In this document: positions 17,820-25,627 of the stretch, in pieces
Position numbering within the stretch: position 1 is the stretch's first letter
Layout: each line of letters opens with the position of its first letter
Assembly (NCBI GenBank): GCA_944388705.1
Contig: CALXJU010000015.1
Coordinates: forward strand, 1-37,504
DNA: 37,504 nt
Direction: 5' to 3'
Source of the DNA: an uncultured Clostridia bacterium
GTDB taxonomy: Bacteria; Bacillota; Clostridia; TANB77; CAG-508
Notes under the pieces: generated by a model
What the model saw: the letters and a program-made list of their open reading frames with translations, nothing else
Database searches by the model: none
What the model was told of the DNA's origin: nothing
Program-made: the position numbers and the translations under genes

Positions 17820-17848
17820 TATACCATATTTTTATTAAAAATGGTATA
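17820..17848. repeat. Inverted repeat between HIT and sortase genes
   Basis: Arms TATACCAT and ATGGTATA, 13 nt apart, lie just after the HIT stop codon. On the minus strand the second arm runs into TATAAT, a -10-like sequence for the sortase gene, so this could be an operator or a weak terminator. Confidence 0.4.
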
Positions 17849-17851
17849 GTT

Positions 17852-18199
17852 TTAGACTATTTTTTCTCCAAATTGAGTTCCAGCTAATAAATGAAAATGT
17901 AAATGTCCTACTTCTTGCCCTCCATCTTTACCACAATTTACTATTACTCTATAGCCTTTTTCTTTAAATCCTTGTTTTTCTGCTATTTCATTGATAACTT
18001 TATAGATTTTTCCTACTATTTTTTCGTCTCCTTCTTCCATATGTGCAAGTGATTCAATATGTTTTTTAGGTATTACTAATACATGTATTGGTGCTGCTGG
18101 ATTTATGTCATTAAAAGCTAATATTTCTTCATCTTCATATACTTTACTTGATGGAATTTCTCCTTTTATGATTTTACAAAAAATACAATCTTCTTTCAT
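17852..18199 (-). CDS. HIT family (HINT-like) nucleotide hydrolase
   Basis: 115 aa, starting at the ATG at 18199 behind AAAAGGAG; a longer reading from 18259 is rejected. N-terminal CIFCKIIKGEIPS and the C-terminal histidine triad HLHFHLLAG identify a HINT-type purine nucleoside phosphoramidase/AMP-lysine hydrolase. The zinc-type Cys pair of HINT proteins (CIFC) is retained. Placed between the sortase gene and the structured palindrome behind alaS. Confidence 0.95.
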   Translation of the reverse strand: MKEDCIFCKIIKGEIPSSKVYEDEEILAFNDINPAAPIHVLVIPKKHIESLAHMEEGDEKIVGKIYKVINEIAEKQGFKEKGYRVIVNCGKDGGQEVGHLHFHLLAGTQFGEKIV

Positions 18200-18227
18200 A
18201 GATTTCTCCTTTTTTCTAATATTATTT

Positions 18228-18319
18228 AAATTTTTAATATTAACTATGTAATAAAGCAAAGACCCCCGACGAAGACCCAGAATATGTTTTTGCTATGGAA
18301 TAGTTAATATTAAAAATTT
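18228..18319. repeat. Structured palindromic element, copy A
   Basis: Outer arms of 20 bp are perfectly complementary (18228-18247 with 18300-18319). Inside, a second stem AGCAAA/TTTGCT (18255-18260/18289-18294) encloses GACCC, an 8-nt variable part, and GACCCAGAATATG. Copy B at 28581-28675 shares the GACCC/GACCCAGAATATG core and layout, but has different outer and inner stems that still pair. It fills most of the gap between alaS and the HIT gene, which has no ORF. Confidence 0.75.
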
Positions 18320-18342
18320 TATTATATTTATAAAAAATTAAT

Positions 18343-20097
18343 TTATTCGAGAATTGCTTTAATTCTACGAATTCCTGATGAACTTGATTCTTCTTTCTTT
18401 ATTTTAAAATGTCCTAATTCAGATGTATTAGTTACGTGAGGTCCTCCACATAATTCTAATGATACATCTCCGATTTTATACACAGAAACTATATCTCCAT
18501 ATTTTTCTATAAACATTGCCTCTGCACCTAATCTTATTGCTTCATCTTTTTTCATTTCTAAATGTTCTACAGGGATTGCATCAGATATCCATTTATTTAC
18601 TAATTCTTCTGTTTTTTGTTTTTCTTCATCAGTCATTTTTGCAGGATGAGAAAAGTCAAATCTCATTCTTTCTGCAGTTATATTACTTCCTCTTTGATGT
18701 ACATGTGAACCTAATACTACTTTTAATGCTGCATTTAACAAATGTGTTGCTGTATGGTATTTTGTTTCCATTTCTCCTGTTGAAGCTAATCCACCTTTAA
18801 ATTTTTGTTCTGCTCCTGCCCTTGATTTTTCTTGATGTTCTTTAAATAATTTTTCAAATTCTTTTTTATCTATTTTCATTCCATTTTCTGTTGCTAATTC
18901 TTCAGTTACTTCTGGTGGAAATCCATAAGTATCATATAATCTAAATACCATCTTTCCATCTAATATATCTTTTCCTTGTTGTTTTACTATTTCCATTTCT
19001 TTGAAAAATTCTTTTTCTCCTTTTGTTAGAGTTTTAACAAATTTATCTTTTTCTTCTAATATTACTGTTTTTATTGTTTCTTTATTTGTTTCAAGTGCTG
19101 GATACATTTCCTTTAAGTTTTCCACATTTATGTCTATTAATGTTGATAATTCATCTAGTGATATTTGAAGTTTGTTCATATGTCTTATCATTCTACGAAT
19201 TAATCTTCTTAAAATATATCCTCTATCTATATTACTTGGTCTACCACCATCACATATTATCATCATACTTGAACGCAAATGTTCTGCTATTATTCTTCTA
19301 CTTGCTATATTATCTACTTTTTGTAATTCTACTAATTTATCCATTATTGGTGCAAAAAGTTCTGTTTCAAATGGTGTTTCTTTTCCTTGTAATAACATTG
19401 TCATTCTTTCTAGTCCAAGTCCTGTATCAACATTGTGTTGTGCTAATTTTGTATATTTTCCATCTTTACTTTTGAAAAATTCCATAAATACATTATTCCA
19501 TATTTCTACATATTTACCACATCCACATGATGGATTACATCCTTCTGAACATTTTGGTTTTCCTGTATCATAAAACATTTCTGTATCTGATCCGCATGGT
19601 CCTTCTTCTCCTGCTATCCACCAGTTATCTTCTTTTCCAAAATAATAAATTCTTTCTTCTGGTATTCCTACTTTTTTCCAACATTTAGCTGTTACTTCAT
19701 CTCTTGGACAATCTTCATCACCTGCAAAACATGTTACTGATATTTTTTCAGCTGGTATGTTTAACTCTTTTGTCAAAAATTCAAAACTCATTTGAATTGA
19801 TTCTTCTTTAAAATAATCTCCTAATGACCAGTTTCCTAACATTTCAAAATATGTTAAATGTCTATTATCTCCAACTTCTTCTATATCATTAGTTCTTATA
19901 CATTTTTGATAATCTGTTAGGCGTGTTCCTGCTGGATGTTTTTCTCCCAATAAATATGGCACTAATGGTTGCATTCCAGCCGTCGTAAATAATACTGATG
20001 GGTCATTTTCAGGTATTAATGGTGCTGATGGTATTACAGCATGTCCATGTTTTTTAAAAAATTCTAAATATTTGTTTCTTATTTCTATTGCTTTCAT
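18343..20097 (-). CDS. alaS: Alanyl-tRNA synthetase, short form lacking the C-terminal domain
   Basis: Charges tRNA-Ala. The ATG at 20097 follows GGGAGG by 6 nt. The 584-aa product has the class II catalytic domain (TAGMQPLVPYLLG, RHLTYFEMLGNWS), the tRNA-binding helical region and the editing domain with HTATH (448-452) and CGGPH (550-554). It stops directly after SSSSGIRRIKA, the end of the editing domain, so the coiled-coil/DHHA1 C-Ala domain (about 280 residues in usual AlaRS) is missing. A Cys-rich insertion (KCSEGCNPSCGCG, about 182-194) lies in the catalytic domain. No remnant coding follows. It may be a compact AlaRS or an AlaRS-related paralogue. Confidence 0.9.
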   Translation of the reverse strand: MKAIEIRNKYLEFFKKHGHAVIPSAPLIPENDPSVLFTTAGMQPLVPYLLGEKHPAGTRLTDYQKCIRTNDIEEVGDNRHLTYFEMLGNWSLGDYFKEESIQMSFEFLTKELNIPAEKISVTCFAGDEDCPRDEVTAKCWKKVGIPEERIYYFGKEDNWWIAGEEGPCGSDTEMFYDTGKPKCSEGCNPSCGCGKYVEIWNNVFMEFFKSKDGKYTKLAQHNVDTGLGLERMTMLLQGKETPFETELFAPIMDKLVELQKVDNIASRRIIAEHLRSSMMIICDGGRPSNIDRGYILRRLIRRMIRHMNKLQISLDELSTLIDINVENLKEMYPALETNKETIKTVILEEKDKFVKTLTKGEKEFFKEMEIVKQQGKDILDGKMVFRLYDTYGFPPEVTEELATENGMKIDKKEFEKLFKEHQEKSRAGAEQKFKGGLASTGEMETKYHTATHLLNAALKVVLGSHVHQRGSNITAERMRFDFSHPAKMTDEEKQKTEELVNKWISDAIPVEHLEMKKDEAIRLGAEAMFIEKYGDIVSVYKIGDVSLELCGGPHVTNTSELGHFKIKKEESSSSGIRRIKAILE

Positions 20098-20113
20098 TTC
20101 ATTCCTCCCGTTC

Positions 20114-20135
20114 AAAAGGAGACAATTCCCCTTTT
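20114..20135 (-). repeat. Leader hairpin upstream of alaS
   Basis: Arms AAAAGGAGA/TCCCCTTTT (one G-T wobble in RNA) with a 4-nt loop. It lies between the promoter and the alaS Shine-Dalgarno, about 12 nt upstream of the latter. The leader is far too short for a T-box. Confidence 0.5.
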
Positions 20136-20146
20136 TGCTGTATATG

Positions 20147-20175
20147 ATTATACTTTATTTTCCTTTAAAAATCAA
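20147..20175 (-). promoter_or_regulatory. Promoter of alaS
   Basis: -35 TTGATT (20170-20175), 17-bp spacer, -10 TATAAT (20147-20152), downstream of the groESL terminator. Confidence 0.75.
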
Positions 20176-20196
20176 GTATTTTAAGTTTTTTTATAT

Positions 20197-20223
20197 AGAA
20201 AAAAGCACGTCATTCGACATGCT
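20197..20223 (-). terminator. Terminator of groESL
   Basis: Stem AGCATGTC/GACGTGCT with a GAAT loop (one wobble), then TTTTTT on the minus strand. Confidence 0.85.
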
Positions 20224-20243
20224 AATTTTCTATGTGTTTTATT

Positions 20244-22199
<1,956 letters not shown>

Positions 22200-22226
22200 T
22201 TAGCACTCTTTGTGTTTGACTGCTAA
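22200..22226 (-). promoter_or_regulatory. CIRCE element (HrcA operator) of groESL
   Basis: TTAGCACTC (22200-22208), 9-bp spacer, GACTGCTAA (22218-22226). This matches the TTAGCACTC-N9-GAGTGCTAA consensus with one change. It lies between the -10 and the groES start, the usual place for repression by HrcA. Confidence 0.95.
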
Positions 22227-22227
22227 T

Positions 22228-22256
22228 AATATATACCCATTTTTTTATATTGTCAA
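22228..22256 (-). promoter_or_regulatory. Promoter of groESL
   Basis: -35 TTGACA (22251-22256), 17-bp spacer, -10 TATATT (22228-22233), abutting CIRCE. Confidence 0.9.
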
Positions 22257-22271
22257 TAGTTTTATTTAATT

Positions 22272-22288
22272 TTCACAAAAAGTTCACA
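22272..22288. promoter_or_regulatory. TTCACA-N5-TTCACA direct repeat upstream of the groESL promoter
   Basis: Two exact TTCACA units (22272-22277, 22283-22288) 5 bp apart, as in the htrA operator, but on the strand opposite to groES. The nearer unit begins about 16 bp upstream of the groESL -35. Confidence 0.45.
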
Positions 22289-22349
22289 ATTCTTTCCAGA
22301 ATATTATATTCAATATGTTTTTAGTTTAGAACTATATTCTTTTAAAATG

Positions 22350-22380
22350 AAAAAAGCACTGAAATTACTTCAGCGTTTTT
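22350..22380 (-). terminator. Terminator of the 53-aa gene
   Basis: Minus-strand stem CGCTGAA/TTCAGTG (one wobble), 5-nt loop, then CTTTTTT. An A-run on the other side could make it work in both directions. Confidence 0.75.
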
Positions 22381-22393
22381 CTTTTACAAAAAT

Positions 22394-22404
22394 CCTAGGT
22401 CCTT
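22394..22404. repeat. 11-bp inverted repeat, left copy, flanking the 53-aa gene
   Basis: CCTAGGTCCTT; the exact reverse complement AAGGACCTAGG is at 22620-22630, on the other side of the small gene. A direct repeat CTTAGTTATT also occurs at 22402-22411 and 22656-22665. Confidence 0.7.
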
Positions 22405-22436
22405 AGTTATTCAGTTACTTTTTGAATTATTTAAGT

Positions 22437-22598
22437 TTATTTTTCAGTTCCATCCTTCCAATATTCCTTACCGGTCTGTTTATCCCAGTATCCATTGGAA
22501 GTCTCTACAAGATGTCCATTTGCTGCCGCCCTTTCGGCTTCAGCCTGATTTTTAAATCCTTTTTCATCCATTTTATAATGGTTCTCGTTATATGACAT
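22437..22598 (-). CDS. 53-aa soluble protein with foreign codon use
   Basis: A short gene: ATG at 22598 with AAAGGAG 8 nt upstream, TAA at 22437-22439. The hydrophilic product (starting MSYNENHYKMDEKGFKNQ, ending GYWDKQTGKEYWKDGTEK) has a Gly/Trp/Tyr-rich C-terminus and no membrane segment. It uses codons rare in the neighbours (GCC, GCG, AGG, CAG, GAG, ACC) and is visibly less AT-rich. It is bounded by 11-bp inverted repeats and has its own terminator. Family not recognised; recent transfer is inferred. Confidence 0.75.
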   Translation of the reverse strand: MSYNENHYKMDEKGFKNQAEAERAAANGHLVETSNGYWDKQTGKEYWKDGTEK

Positions 22599-22619
22599 AA
22601 TATTGTCTCCTTTCTGAAA

Positions 22620-22630
22620 AAGGACCTAGG
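22620..22630. repeat. 11-bp inverted repeat, right copy, flanking the 53-aa gene
   Basis: AAGGACCTAGG, the exact reverse complement of 22394-22404, just upstream of the gene's ribosome site. Confidence 0.7.
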
Positions 22631-22700
22631 AAAGATGTTCAATTTCAAAATAACACTTAGTTATTTGACTTGCTTATTATATCACCATATACAATATTTG

Positions 22701-24308
22701 TCAAATTTTTTCCACTTCTTTTGCAGCTTTTACAAGTCCCACAAATAATGGTGCAGGTCTATTTGGTCTAGATTTTAATTCTGGATGAAATTGTCCTGCA
22801 ATAAAATATGGGTGTTCTTTATATTCAACAATTTCTACTAATTTACCATCTGGAGAAGTTCCTGTACACATTAATCCCGCTTCTTCTAATTTTTCTTTAT
22901 ATTCATTATTATATTCATATCTATGTCTATGTCTTTCATTTATCTTTTCTTGTCCATATAATTCTTTTGCTAAGCTTCCCTGTTTTAAAATACATGGATA
23001 TGAACCTAATCTCATTGTTCCACCTTTTTTATCTATTCCAATTTGCTCTTCCATTATATGAATTACTGGATTTTGTGTTGTTTCACTAAATTCTGCTGAA
23101 TTTGCATCTTTTAATCCTAAAACATTTCTTGCAAATTCTACTACTGCCATTTGCATTCCTAAACATATTCCTAAAAATGGTATTTTATTTTCTCTTGCAT
23201 ATCTAATTGTTTCTATTTTTCCCTCTATTCCTCTATTTCCAAATCCACCTGGAACAATAATTCCTTGTAGTCCAGCTAATTTTTCTTTTGCTGTTTCTGA
23301 ATTTATTTCTTCTGAGTCTATTAGTTTTATATTAACTTTTACATTATTTACAAAACTTGCATGATGTAAACTTTCTATTACTGATAGATATGAATCTTCT
23401 AGTTTTATGTATTTTCCTACTATTGCTATATTTACAGTTTCATCTCCTATATTTCTTATATTATCTATCATTTTTTGCCATTCTCTATTATCTGGTATAT
23501 ATTTATCTAATCTTAAATGATTACATACTTCTCTTGCAAGACCTTCTTCTTCTAGCATTAATGGTACTGCATATAAATTATCTGCTGTCTTATTTTGTAT
23601 TACACTACTTTTTCTTACATTACAAAATAGAGCTAATTTTTCTCTAATATTTTCTGGAATATCTTGTTCTGTTCTACATACTAATATATTGGGTACTATT
23701 CCCAAACTTTGTAATTCTTTTACAGAATGTTGTGTTGGCTTTGATTTTATTTCTTTTGAACCAAATATGTATGGAAGCAATGTCACATGTATATATACTA
23801 CATCTTCAGGATTTTTTTCAAGTCCTACTTGACGTATTGCTTCTATTATTGATAGTCCTTCGATATCTCCTACTGTTCCACCTACTTCTGTTATTACTAT
23901 ATCTGTATCTGTATTTTCAAAACTATAAATCTTTTCTTTTATTTCATTTGTTATATGTGGTATTACTTGTACTGTTTTTCCTAAATAATCTCCTCTTCTT
24001 TCTTTTTCAATTACATTTGAATATATTTTTCCCATTGTTACACTTGAATTTTTTGTTAAGTTTTCATCTATAAATCTTTCATAATGTCCTAAATCTAAGT
24101 CTGTTTCTGCTCCATCATCTGTTACAAATACTTCTCCATGTTCATATGGACTCATTGTTCCTGGGTCTACATTTATATATGGGTCAAATTTTTGAATCGT
24201 TACTTTATATCCCCTATTTTTTAATAATCTTCCTAATGATGCTGCTGTTATTCCTTTTCCTAATCCTGATACTACTCCTCCTGTTACAAATACATATTTT
24301 GTGTTCAT
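22701..24308 (-). CDS. pyrG: CTP synthase
   Basis: Makes CTP from UTP, ATP and glutamine. The 535-aa protein has the synthetase domain ([20 protein letters not shown] at the N-terminus, [21 protein letters not shown]) and the class I glutamine amidotransferase domain with the nucleophile in FLGICLGMQ and the C-terminal HPE motif ([10 protein letters not shown]). All catalytic residues are present. The AGGAGGAG ribosome site follows a leader terminator (24325-24382), suggesting attenuation. Confidence 0.98.
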   Translation of the reverse strand: MNTKYVFVTGGVVSGLGKGITAASLGRLLKNRGYKVTIQKFDPYINVDPGTMSPYEHGEVFVTDDGAETDLDLGHYERFIDENLTKNSSVTMGKIYSNVIEKERRGDYLGKTVQVIPHITNEIKEKIYSFENTDTDIVITEVGGTVGDIEGLSIIEAIRQVGLEKNPEDVVYIHVTLLPYIFGSKEIKSKPTQHSVKELQSLGIVPNILVCRTEQDIPENIREKLALFCNVRKSSVIQNKTADNLYAVPLMLEEEGLAREVCNHLRLDKYIPDNREWQKMIDNIRNIGDETVNIAIVGKYIKLEDSYLSVIESLHHASFVNNVKVNIKLIDSEEINSETAKEKLAGLQGIIVPGGFGNRGIEGKIETIRYARENKIPFLGICLGMQMAVVEFARNVLGLKDANSAEFSETTQNPVIHIMEEQIGIDKKGGTMRLGSYPCILKQGSLAKELYGQEKINERHRHRYEYNNEYKEKLEEAGLMCTGTSPDGKLVEIVEYKEHPYFIAGQFHPELKSRPNRPAPLFVGLVKAAKEVEKI

Positions 24309-24324
24309 TTTTTCTCCTCCTACT

Positions 24325-24382
24325 AAAAAATAAAAAAATAGATTAAATAAAAAACTCCAAAAGCGGTTTTTTTTTAATCTAT
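24325..24382 (-). terminator. Leader terminator/attenuator upstream of pyrG
   Basis: Stem ATAGATTAAA/TTTAATCTAT (24338-24347/24373-24382) with an inner A/T-rich CC/GG pairing, followed in the minus-strand transcript by a U-rich run (24325-24337). It lies after the putative pyrG promoter and before the ribosome site. pyrG is controlled by leader attenuation in Bacillus, which supports this reading. Confidence 0.65.
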
Positions 24383-24396
24383 CTTAACTATATACT

Positions 24397-24425
24397 ACTA
24401 TATCATGTTTTTTCAAATTTTTCAA
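24397..24425 (-). promoter_or_regulatory. Promoter of pyrG
   Basis: -35 TTGAAA (24420-24425), 17-bp spacer, -10 TATAGT (24397-24402), just after the PAP2 gene and ahead of the leader hairpin. Confidence 0.6.
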
Positions 24426-24428
24426 TAG

Positions 24429-25055
24429 TTATTCTAAATATTTTTTTGCTATTGATGTAAACATTATTAAATATGATGTAGATATTAAAATTCCTGCTAT
24501 TACATCACTTGTGTAATGTACCCCTAAATATACTCTACTTGCTCCAACTAGTATTATTAGTATACTTAACAAACTTATTAATGTCCATTTTAAGTATTTA
24601 TTTTTAACTTTTTTGTAAATCAAATATATTAAAAATCCATAAAATGCCATACTTGCCATTGAATGTCCTGATGGAAAACTATATCCATTTTGATTTATTA
24701 TTCTAAATTCTGTTGGTCTTGGTCTTTGTATTATATTTTTTAATACCTGATTTATTATTGTCGATATTGCTAAATTTATCCATATTAATATTCCTATTTT
24801 TTTATTTTTTATTACTATTAACAATATTATTGATAATGTTATTAAAAATATTGCTCCTCCAAATTCTGTGATAACTTTTGCAATAGGTGTTACTTCTTCT
24901 GATATAATATGTTCTGACATTATTTTGTATCCTATAGTATCTATTTCCATTATTTCCTTTTCCATTACATCTTCTGCTATTAATACTGTTATTAATATAC
25001 ATATAAATAATATTATCCATTTTATATTTTTTGATACTATTTCTTTTGTTTTCAT
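24429..25055 (-). CDS. PAP2 superfamily membrane phosphatase
   Basis: Likely dephosphorylates a lipid phosphate such as phosphatidic acid, PGP or undecaprenyl pyrophosphate. About six hydrophobic segments; the three family motifs are visible: KNIIQRPRP, FPSGHSMAS and SRVYLGVHYTSDV. The ATG at 25055 (MKTKEIV) gives 208 aa; in-frame ATGs at 25067 and 25085 are alternatives, and the AAGGA upstream is a little far (about 12 nt). Substrate cannot be told from sequence. It shares the direction of pyrG but pyrG has its own promoter. Confidence 0.88.
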   Translation of the reverse strand: MKTKEIVSKNIKWIILFICILITVLIAEDVMEKEIMEIDTIGYKIMSEHIISEEVTPIAKVITEFGGAIFLITLSIILLIVIKNKKIGILIWINLAISTIINQVLKNIIQRPRPTEFRIINQNGYSFPSGHSMASMAFYGFLIYLIYKKVKNKYLKWTLISLLSILIILVGASRVYLGVHYTSDVIAGILISTSYLIMFTSIAKKYLE

Positions 25056-25089
25056 TTTTAATCTCATTCCTTTCTCAAGGCACAAATCT

Positions 25090-25214
25090 GGTTGGAAAAG
25101 AATTAAATTTTGGCAAGGAAAATTTTATTTAAAAGTCAAGGGCGCATACGTGAGTGTATGTAACGCGTTTTTAATGAAAGTTGACATAGCCAAAATTGTA
25201 ATTATTTTTCAACC
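25090..25214. repeat. 125-bp imperfect palindrome upstream of tRNA-Leu (MITE-like or structured RNA)
   Basis: Outer arms 25090-25114 and 25189-25214 pair over about 25 bp with two mismatches and one insertion, ending in GGTTG/CAACC. A perfect AATTTTGGC/GCCAAAATT lies at the inner end. The centre has a GC-richer hairpin (GCG-CATAC/GTATG-TAA-CGC, 25142-25166). No ORF is present, and the stretch from 25215 to the tRNA promoter shows nothing else. Confidence 0.65.
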
Positions 25215-25283
25215 TTTTCCTCCATTTTTATGGGCTACATATTATCATATATATTTTATTTTTACAATACTTTTATTTTTTAC

Positions 25284-25312
25284 TAGACAAATCTTATTTT
25301 TTATGCTAAGAT
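25284..25312 (+). promoter_or_regulatory. Promoter of tRNA-Leu
   Basis: -35 TAGACA (25284-25289), 17-bp spacer, -10 TAAGAT (25307-25312), 13 bp before the tRNA. Confidence 0.75.
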
Positions 25313-25325
25313 ATAAAAGTATTAT

Positions 25326-25408
25326 GCCGATGTGGCGGAATTGGCAGACGCACATGACTCAAAATCATGCGGGAAACCATGTGGGTTCGAGTCCCACCAT
25401 CGGTACCA
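25326..25408 (+). tRNA. tRNA-Leu (CAA anticodon)
   Basis: 83-nt class II tRNA with encoded CCA. Acceptor GCCGATG/CATCGGT (G1-T72 wobble), anticodon loop CTCAAAA, a long variable arm (around CGGGAAACCATG) and T-arm GTGGG/CCCAC with TTCGAGT loop. Confidence 0.95.
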
Positions 25409-25427
25409 AAACTCGTATAAAATGTAT

Positions 25428-25468
25428 AAAAATAGCATATTTCAATTAATTTGAGATATGTTATTTTT
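25428..25468. terminator. Terminator after tRNA-Leu
   Basis: 18-bp A/T-rich stem (AAAAATAGCATAT.../...ATATGTTATTTTT) with two wobble or mismatch positions and T-rich flanks. Confidence 0.7.
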
Positions 25469-25513
25469 ATAATTATCATGTTTTTATCACTTTTGTATTA
25501 TTATTTATTTTAT

Positions 25514-25548
25514 TTTTGAAATATTAAAAAATCTTTAATGTTTCAAAA
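25514..25548. repeat. 15-bp inverted repeat upstream of the clpE promoter
   Basis: TTTTGAAATATTAAA (25514-25528) and TTTAATGTTTCAAAA (25534-25548), 14 of 15 positions symmetrical, 5-nt loop, ending 11 bp before the -35. Could be an operator or a small hairpin. Confidence 0.5.
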
Positions 25549-25559
25549 CGTATTTTCTA

Positions 25560-25588
25560 TTGACTAAATGGGAAAATTAATGTATGAT
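25560..25588 (+). promoter_or_regulatory. Promoter of clpE
   Basis: -35 TTGACT (25560-25565), 17-bp spacer, -10 TATGAT (25583-25588). No tandem CtsR heptads are evident. Confidence 0.7.
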
Positions 25589-25627
25589 ATATAATATTAC
25601 AAAAATAGAAAAGAGGAAAATAAATAT

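Noticed and set aside
18228..18319. Known riboswitch or ribozyme identity for the structured element
   Set aside because: Compared from memory with ZTP, fluoride, c-di-GMP, guanidine, twister and hammerhead signatures; none fits the GACCC/GACCCAGAATATG core. Left unnamed.
20098..20175. T-box riboswitch upstream of alaS
   Set aside because: The leader from promoter to ribosome site is only about 50 nt and lacks the T-box sequence; only a small hairpin is present.
24868..25449. Plus-strand open frame running through the palindrome and tRNA-Leu
   Set aside because: It overlaps a clear PAP2 gene on the other strand and a tRNA, lacks a ribosome site, and shows no protein features.
25560..25627. 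CtsR operator upstream of clpE
   Set aside because: A single TTGACT is part of the -35; no second heptad at the required spacing was seen.
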